A stretch of DNA of 7,785 nt from Gemmatimonadota bacterium (lineage in GTDB: Bacteria; Gemmatimonadota; Gemmatimonadetes; Longimicrobiales; RSA9), in the NCBI GenBank assembly GCA_016207445.1, contig JACQPS010000378.1, positions 1-7,785 on the forward strand. The letters run 5' to 3'. Below, piece by piece: positions 1 to 3,606 of this stretch. Made by a program: the position numbers and the translations under genes. The notes beneath the pieces were generated by a model. That model was not told the origin of the DNA and did no database searches. It saw nothing but the letters and a program-made list of their open reading frames with translations. The first letter of the stretch is position 1. Every line of letters begins with the position of its first letter.

Positions 1-171
1 CTCATGGACGCTGACCAACTCACCACCTTTGAAGCCAGCACCGGGACCAAAAGTACAATCGCCGTCCCCTCCCGACGACTGCGCGCGGAACCGCTCGTAG
101 GCGGCGGTGCCGGGTGGAAGGCGCGCGCACCGGTCCGGTAGCTCCCGGGAACCGCCTGGGGCCCGCGGGGA
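1..171. other. Left-edge sequence with no supported gene
   Basis: I see no gene here that I can support. Both strands have short open stretches running off the left edge. On the plus strand, a frame open from base 1 stops at 138-140. On the minus strand, a glycine-rich frame stays open across the whole stretch but has no convincing start, and it runs back through the operator at 177-193. The first 60 bases are visibly less GC-rich than the rest of the window. The stretch is probably the upstream region of the repressor gene plus, at most, the end of a neighbouring gene. Confidence 0.3.
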
Positions 172-200
172 TTGACCACTACAGGGCGTAGTGTTAAGCT
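172..200 (+). promoter_or_regulatory. Candidate promoter of the regulator genes, with operator between -35 and -10
   Basis: A good -35 hexamer, TTGACC, lies at 172-177. Seventeen bases later is a weaker -10, TAAGCT, at 195-200, which keeps the important A at position 2 and T at position 6. The palindrome at 177-193 fills the spacer almost exactly. A protein bound there would therefore block RNA polymerase, as expected for a BlaI/CopY-type repressor that controls its own gene. The promoter is predicted by eye only. Confidence 0.55.
177..193. promoter_or_regulatory. Operator 1 for the BlaI-like repressor
   Basis: The sequence CACTACAGGGCGTAGTG has perfect 6-base inverted arms, CACTAC and GTAGTG, around a 5-base core. 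BlaI, MecI and CopY repressors bind boxes of the general form TACA-n-TGTA, and this site contains TACA and CGTA at comparable spacing. A second copy at 1773-1789 differs only at the central base. Its position just upstream of a BlaI-family gene and inside the promoter spacer makes autoregulation the natural reading. Confidence 0.75.
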
Positions 201-295
201 GCCCGCGAACGCATGGGTGCGCGATGGAAATTGTAGCGATGGGGCCTGGGGCACGAGGTCGCGATGGTCGAGACAGCGGCCCGGGCGGCTGGCAA

Positions 296-739
296 ATGAG
301 ACTCCGGGGGCTAGGGGCGCGGCTGCAACCCGCAGCCGCAAGGGCAGCGCAGGTGCTGGGCGAGCTCGAGTCCGAGGTCATGGCGGTACTGTGGCGGGCT
401 CGGAAGCCTCTGCCGGCGCGTGCCGTGCGGGATACGCTCGCCTCGGCGGGACATGACCTGGCCTACAACACGGTTACGACCGTGCTCGTGCGCCTGGGCG
501 AGAAGGGGCTGGTCGTCCGCGAGAAGCTCGACGACGTCTGGCAGTACGCCCCCAGCCTGAGCGAGGCGGAGTTCCGGGCGCGGGTTTCGCAAGAAGTGCT
601 GCGCAGGCTGCTGCGGGTCGCGCCCGAGGCGACGCTCGCGCAACTCGTCGACGTCCTGTCTGAGGACGAGCCGGAGGCGCTCGAGGCGCTGGAGCGGCTC
701 ATCGAGAAGAAGCGGGCGGCGCGTGGAGGTCACACATGA
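296..739 (+). CDS. BlaI/MecI/CopY-family winged-helix transcriptional repressor
   Basis: This is a cytoplasmic DNA-binding repressor, expected to act as a dimer on the paired operators at 177-193 and 1773-1789. The wing-helix core is recognisable. It runs from LGELESEVMAVLW (about residues 21-33 from this start) through the recognition helix YNTVTTVLVRLGEKGLV (about 57-73) to an acidic, leucine-rich C-terminal dimerisation helix. The length is 147 residues from ATG 296. The family is usually 120-130, so GTG 353 (128 residues, preceded by AAGGG at 340-344) is an alternative start. ATG 224 and ATG 239 are in frame but would add a low-complexity Gly/Arg leader. GTG 191 lies inside the operator and is unlikely. 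There is no cysteine in this product, so it lacks the CxC metal motif of CopY and cannot sense metal through thiols. The M56 protease gene follows at once, the classic blaI-blaR arrangement. The family is secure; the exact start is not. Confidence 0.85.
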   Translation: MRLRGLGARLQPAAARAAQVLGELESEVMAVLWRARKPLPARAVRDTLASAGHDLAYNTVTTVLVRLGEKGLVVREKLDDVWQYAPSLSEAEFRARVSQEVLRRLLRVAPEATLAQLVDVLSEDEPEALEALERLIEKKRAARGGHT

Positions 740-768
740 GTGGGCGTGAGGGGCGCAGGAACCGGTGC

Positions 769-775
769 AAGGGCG
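769..775 (+). promoter_or_regulatory. Ribosome binding site choosing the M56 start
   Basis: AAGGGCG sits 7 bases before ATG 783. The alternative GTG at 765 has only AGGA with a 4-base spacer, so ATG 783 is preferred. Confidence 0.5.
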
Positions 776-782
776 TTTGGCC

Positions 783-1727
783 ATGAAGCGGCCGCGCATG
801 GACCGGGCTCTGCGCCTTCTGGCCGGCGCGCTCTTGGGCGCGCTCGCGTTCGCCAGTGCGGCGGCCGCCGCGCTCCCGGCCCTGCGCGCGATCCCTGCAG
901 CCGCGCGCGTCGCCGAATTCTGCCGCGCCGCCGTCCTTGCGGGCTTCGCGCCGCTCGCGCCGGTGCGTGAGCACCTCGCCCTCATCCCGATCGGACTCTT
1001 GGCCCTGGGAAGCGCGGTCGCGGTTTGGGATCGGGCCCGCCAGCAGCTCCGGCTCCGCCGGTTCCTGCGGAGCTCGCCGAGCCGGGCCTTGAAGGCGGAC
1101 GATCCCATCTATCCGGCGGCCGCCGGCACGGGCGTCGCGCACCGGGTGCTCATCCTCGAGGGCGCTGCGGCTGCTGGCCCGTTCACGACTGGCCTGCTTC
1201 GCCCCCGCATCTACTTCGCCGACGAGCTGCAACGCGCGCTCGATCCGCTCGAGCTGGAGGCGGCGTTTCAGCACGAGCTCGTGCACCTGCGACGCCGCGA
1301 CCCGCTGCGCCTGGCCGTGATCCGTTTCGGCGAGCGCCTGCTCTTCTGGTTGCCGCTCGCCCGCCCTCTGGCCGACGCCGCCGCCGATGCCCTCGAGCTC
1401 CGCGCCGACGACGTCGCCGGCAGCCGGGCCCCGCTCGAGCTGGCGAGTGCCATTGTCAAGACCGCACGCCTGGCCCGCGCCCCCGTGCCAGCCGCGGTCC
1501 CCGCACTCGGGCACGCGCGCGCAGCGCACCGCGCACGCCGCCTCCTGGGCGAGCCGCTGCCGCGGCCGCGCCTGCCGCTCGCGAAGCTCACGCTCACCGC
1601 GCTGCTGCTCTCAATGGTCTGGGCCAGCGCGCTGCTCGCCGGCGAGCGGGTCCGCCATGATGGCAAGCCGCCCTGCAATATCTGCCTTATCCGACAGCTG
1701 GCTCAGCAAATCGGGATCGGATCTTGA
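783..1727 (+). CDS. Short M56-family (BlaR1/MecR1-type) membrane metalloprotease, candidate metal sensor
   Basis: This is an integral-membrane zinc protease that likely signals to the BlaI-like repressor encoded just upstream. In the BlaR1/MecR1 family, external stimulus activates the cytosolic protease and leads to loss of the repressor. The zinc site is clear: HELVH with H164, E165 and H168, in the extended form HELVHLRRRDPL, followed by ELRADD with E205 as probable third ligand. Hydrophobic segments lie at about 10-34, 64-83, 175-197 (weak) and 269-287. The length is 314 residues, about half that of BlaR1. The C-terminal penicillin-binding sensor domain is absent. After the last helix there is only a tail of about 27 residues, containing H292 and CNIC (C298, C301). 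This tail is expected to lie outside the cytoplasm and could be a metal-binding sensor, which is inference. The gene starts 43 bases after the repressor stop and is probably co-transcribed with it. Confidence 0.85.
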   Translation: MKRPRMDRALRLLAGALLGALAFASAAAAALPALRAIPAAARVAEFCRAAVLAGFAPLAPVREHLALIPIGLLALGSAVAVWDRARQQLRLRRFLRSSPSRALKADDPIYPAAAGTGVAHRVLILEGAAAAGPFTTGLLRPRIYFADELQRALDPLELEAAFQHELVHLRRRDPLRLAVIRFGERLLFWLPLARPLADAAADALELRADDVAGSRAPLELASAIVKTARLARAPVPAAVPALGHARAAHRARRLLGEPLPRPRLPLAKLTLTALLLSMVWASALLAGERVRHDGKPPCNICLIRQLAQQIGIGS

Positions 1728-1767
1728 CCGCGACAATTCGCAGCCGCGCCCGCCTTTTTTGTCGTGC

Positions 1768-1789
1768 CTGTCCACTACAGCGCGTAGTG
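1768..1789 (+). promoter_or_regulatory. Candidate promoter region of the metal operon
   Basis: CTGTCC at 1768-1773 stands in exactly the same relation to the operator as TTGACC does at the regulator promoter, and matches it at 4 of 6 bases. A second -35 candidate is TTGTCG at 1759-1764, which would place GCGTAG (1782-1787) as -10. No good -10 is visible downstream of the operator. The promoter is inferred mainly from the operator and from the gene start 52 bases beyond it. Confidence 0.35.
1773..1789. promoter_or_regulatory. Operator 2, in front of the metal operon
   Basis: CACTACAGCGCGTAGTG matches operator 1 (177-193) in 16 of 17 bases, and the only difference is the central base. One more base on the left (C) is also shared. 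Two near-identical palindromes about 1.6 kb apart, one before the repressor gene and one before the barrel gene, place the four metal genes under the same BlaI-like repressor. The site starts 46 bases after the stop of the M56 gene, so the metal operon probably has its own promoter. Confidence 0.75.
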
Positions 1790-1827
1790 AAGAGGGCGGG
1801 GTTCGGGGCCGCGTGATTCCAGGTGGA

Positions 1828-1833
1828 AGGAGG
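1828..1833 (+). promoter_or_regulatory. Strong ribosome binding site of the barrel gene
   Basis: AGGAGG within a longer purine run (1825-1835) lies 8 bases before ATG 1842. GTG 1839 directly upstream would have only 5 bases, so ATG is the better start. Confidence 0.65.
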
Positions 1834-1841
1834 AGCTCGTG

Positions 1842-2762
1842 ATGCGGAGTACGGTGTTCGGCATGCTGCTGCTGGGGCTGGTCGCGCGCGACGCATTCTC
1901 GCAGGCCATGCCCTTCCACACGCCCACGGCCATGCCGCTGCCGCTGGCGGAACACGCGCTGCGCGCGTTCTACCAGCGCATCGAGCTCGGGTCCCTGCTC
2001 CGGGACGGCGATGAGATCGGCAACCCGGAGGGTGCCCGTGTGAGCGTGGACGCGCTGCCGTTGGCGGCACCGTACGGGCTCACCGGGAAGACGACCCTTT
2101 TTCTCGGGATTCCCTACCTCCGGAAAACATTCGAGGAGCGCGCGGGCGAGCGCAGGAACTCGGGTCTCGGTGATGCTTTCGTGCTGATCAAGCAGGAGCT
2201 GCTCCAGCGCGACTTCCTGGCGGGCAACCGCCGGCTCGCGCTCTTCGCCGGGGGGACGCTGCCGACCGGTGAGACCGGCGACGCCGCGGACCCGCTGCCG
2301 CCGGCGCTGCGCCTGGGCGCCGGCACGGTCACGCTCACGGGCTTTGCGGTTTACAGCCACGTGGACGATCGCGTGGGTGTTCACGGACGCCTGGGTTACA
2401 GCGGCGCGCTCGGCGACCGCTTCGGCGTTCGTCCGGGCGGGCGGTTGCTGTACGACGTCGGCTTCGGCTACCGCCTGTTGCCGCACGCGTACGCGTCCAT
2501 GCGGGATGCGACGCTGTCCGCGTACCTCGAGCTGAACGGCGCGCTCGAGGGGCGGGCGACCCGCGATTCCGCGCGCCTGCCCGACACGGGCGGCCACACC
2601 CTCTTTGTCTCGCCGGGGATCCAGTTCATCCCGCTCCCGAACTGGGCGCTGGAAGCATCACTTCAGCTTCCGGTCGTACGCGAGCTGAACGGCACGCAGC
2701 TGGCGCCGGACTGGAGCCTCGCCGTCGGCGCGCGCACGGTGTTTTACCTCTTCGGGCACTGA
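1842..2762 (+). CDS. Outer-membrane beta-barrel protein, transporter/MetA-degradation-like family
   Basis: The predicted product is a 306-residue exported protein forming an outer-membrane beta-barrel. An N-terminal signal peptide is visible: MRSTVFG, a hydrophobic core MLLLGLV, then probable cleavage near AFSQA at about 18-22. The rest alternates short amphipathic strands with Gly- and Asp-rich turns and ends in aromatic VFYLFGH. The run with LPYxxxGKTTLFLGIPY-like character, GLGDAFVLIKQELLQRD, then FAGGTLPTGE, resembles the family annotated as transporter or phenol MetA pathway (Pfam Phenol_MetA_deg), which is often found beside metal-resistance genes. The mature N-terminus is rich in Met and His (MPFHTPTAMPLPLAEH), which could bind soft metals; this is speculative. 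It is the first gene after operator 2, so it is the first product of the metal operon. Its direct role (porin, efflux partner, or other) cannot be told from sequence. Confidence 0.7.
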   Translation: MRSTVFGMLLLGLVARDAFSQAMPFHTPTAMPLPLAEHALRAFYQRIELGSLLRDGDEIGNPEGARVSVDALPLAAPYGLTGKTTLFLGIPYLRKTFEERAGERRNSGLGDAFVLIKQELLQRDFLAGNRRLALFAGGTLPTGETGDAADPLPPALRLGAGTVTLTGFAVYSHVDDRVGVHGRLGYSGALGDRFGVRPGGRLLYDVGFGYRLLPHAYASMRDATLSAYLELNGALEGRATRDSARLPDTGGHTLFVSPGIQFIPLPNWALEASLQLPVVRELNGTQLAPDWSLAVGARTVFYLFGH

Positions 2763-2821
2763 GAGGCCGAAAAGCGGATTGGAGATGAGAACAAGTTTTC
2801 CGCGCGATCCGGAGAATTCTC

Positions 2822-2845
2822 ACGCGGAGACGCGGAGGCGCGGAG
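2822..2845 (+). repeat. Three tandem 8-base units of an ACGCGGAG-type dispersed repeat
   Basis: The units are ACGCGGAG at 2822-2829, ACGCGGAG at 2830-2837 and GCGCGGAG at 2838-2845, preceded by TTCTC. Similar ACGCAGAG/ACGCGGAG arrays occur between genes in many large GC-rich or environmental bacterial genomes and give rise to spurious SHAETRRRGG-type peptides; this is from memory, not a search. Here the array runs straight into the GGAGGAGGAGG ribosome binding site of the MerP-like gene. Confidence 0.7.
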
Positions 2846-2846
2846 G

Positions 2847-2852
2847 AGGAGG
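2847..2852 (+). promoter_or_regulatory. Ribosome binding site of the MerP-like gene
   Basis: AGGAGG lies 7 bases before ATG 2860, inside a longer GGA-repeat purine run. It decides the start in favour of ATG 2860, which also exposes a proper signal peptide. Confidence 0.65.
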
Positions 2853-2859
2853 AAGCGAG

Positions 2860-3192
2860 ATGTTGCGGGTCTTGATGGTTGTGTTGGCAATCCTGTGGGC
2901 GTCATCGGCGCCCGCGCAGCAGGCGAAACCCCGGCCGGATGGCCGCGCCGACGTCGTGCTCAGGGTGGACGGCCTCGCCTGCCCGTTCTGCGCCTATGGC
3001 CTGGACCAGAAGCTGGAAGGCTTTCAGGGCATCGAGCGGGTCGAGGTGGATCTCCGGGGAGGCCGTGTTCTGGTCGAGCTGAAGCCCGGCGCCACGGTCG
3101 GGGACGAAGTCTTCCGGAAGGTGATCAGGGAGTCCGGCTTCGCGCTGCGCGGGATCGAGCGGCCGCGCCGGCCGGCTGGCGAGCGGGGTTGA
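2860..3192 (+). CDS. Secreted heavy-metal-associated (HMA) domain protein, MerP-like
   Basis: A 110-residue periplasmic metal carrier. It begins with a signal peptide: MLRVLMVVLAILWASSAPAQ, with likely cleavage after APA or AQ near 19-21. A single HMA fold follows, about residues 30-98. The metal loop reads DGLACPFCAYGL, with C41 and C44 as ligands. MerP of mercury operons has the same plan of a signal peptide plus one CxxC ferredoxin-like domain, and passes the metal to MerT. CPFC rather than the MerP-type CAAC leaves the metal open. The last four bases overlap the start of the MerT-like gene, which supports a working pair. The loop resembles the N-terminal loop of the ATPase (CSFC), consistent with shared ligand chemistry. 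Copper is the main alternative to mercury. Confidence 0.85.
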   Translation: MLRVLMVVLAILWASSAPAQQAKPRPDGRADVVLRVDGLACPFCAYGLDQKLEGFQGIERVEVDLRGGRVLVELKPGATVGDEVFRKVIRESGFALRGIERPRRPAGERG

Positions 3193-3584
3193 GGAAAGTG
3201 TTCGGACGCTGGCGGGAATCGCTCATCGGCGCCACGCCCATTGCCGTCCTCGGGACGCTGGTCTGCTGTGCGCTGCCGATCGCGCTGGTCTCGCTGGGCG
3301 CCGGTTCCGCCGTTGCGACCCTGGTGAGCACGTTCCCGTGGCTGGCCGCGCTCAGCCGGCAGAAGGAGTGGGTGTTCGCTTTCGCAGCGCTCATGCTGAT
3401 TTCGGGTTACTGGATCCTGTACCGCTCCCGCGCCGCGGCGTGCCAGCCGGGCGGCGTGTGCCACCCCTCGCACCCGGCCGGACGCTGGCTGCGGCGCGCG
3501 TACTGGGGTTCGGTCGTCGCCTACGCCCTGGGCTTCCTCGCCGCGTATCTGTCTCTGCCGCTGGTGAGGCTGGTGAGTGGGTAG
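3189..3584 (+). CDS. MerT-like three-helix membrane metal transporter
   Basis: An inner-membrane protein of 131 residues with three hydrophobic helices at about 17-37, 60-78 and 104-125. Two cysteine features match the mercuric transporter MerT. One is a vicinal pair in the first helix (LVCCALPIAL, C26-C27). The other is a pair in the loop after the second helix (ACQPGGVC, C85 and C91), close to the ACKPGDVC of classical MerT. In MerT, metal is taken from MerP by the helix-1 pair and moved to the cytoplasmic loop pair. Extra His residues follow here (HPSHP, H92 and H95). The start is uncertain. TTG 3189 overlaps the MerP-like stop as TTGA, suggesting translational coupling; GTG 3198 is the alternative but has GAGGA only two bases away. 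No mercuric reductase or MerR is present in the window, so mercury is not certain. Confidence 0.82.
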   Translation: MRKVFGRWRESLIGATPIAVLGTLVCCALPIALVSLGAGSAVATLVSTFPWLAALSRQKEWVFAFAALMLISGYWILYRSRAAACQPGGVCHPSHPAGRWLRRAYWGSVVAYALGFLAAYLSLPLVRLVSG

Positions 3585-3593
3585 GGAAGAGGA

Positions 3594-3598
3594 AGAGG
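3594..3598 (+). promoter_or_regulatory. Ribosome binding site deciding the ATPase start
   Basis: AGAGG, inside a GGAAGAGGAAGAGG purine run, lies 8 bases before ATG 3607. The in-frame GTG at 3577 lies before the stop of the preceding gene and would add a poly-Glu leader, so ATG 3607 is chosen. Confidence 0.55.
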
Positions 3599-3606
3599 AA
3601 GCGTCG

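Larger units (their letters stand above)
2763..2859 (+). other. Leader between the barrel gene and the MerP-like gene
   Basis: A 97-base gap, the largest within the operon. It contains the three-unit repeat at 2822-2845 and the purine-rich ribosome binding site of the next gene. No terminator is visible. An in-frame ATG at 2779 would extend the MerP-like protein across the repeat (its repeat-coded part reads SHAETRRRGG), but that would bury the signal peptide, so it is rejected as the start. Confidence 0.5.

Noticed and set aside
699..1529. Long minus-strand open frame opposite the M56 gene
   Set aside because: It is antisense to a clear M56 protease with zinc-site motifs; high GC produces such frames. 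It has no recognisable domain.
296..1727. Beta-lactam resistance regulator (BlaI-BlaR1) reading
   Set aside because: The M56 protein lacks the penicillin-binding sensor domain, there is no beta-lactamase gene, and the second operator controls metal genes.
1741..1760. GC-rich run followed by six T, a possible terminator after the M56 gene
   Set aside because: No inverted repeat forms a stem before the T run, so I cannot support an intrinsic terminator.
1611..2597. Minus-strand open frame covering the operator 2 region
   Set aside because: It is antisense to the M56 end, the operator and the barrel gene, and the product looks like a compositional artefact.
2860..3584. Calling the carrier pair merP and merT outright
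   Set aside because: The cysteine layout matches, but no merA or merR is present, and the CPFC loop and ATPase context leave copper or another soft metal possible.
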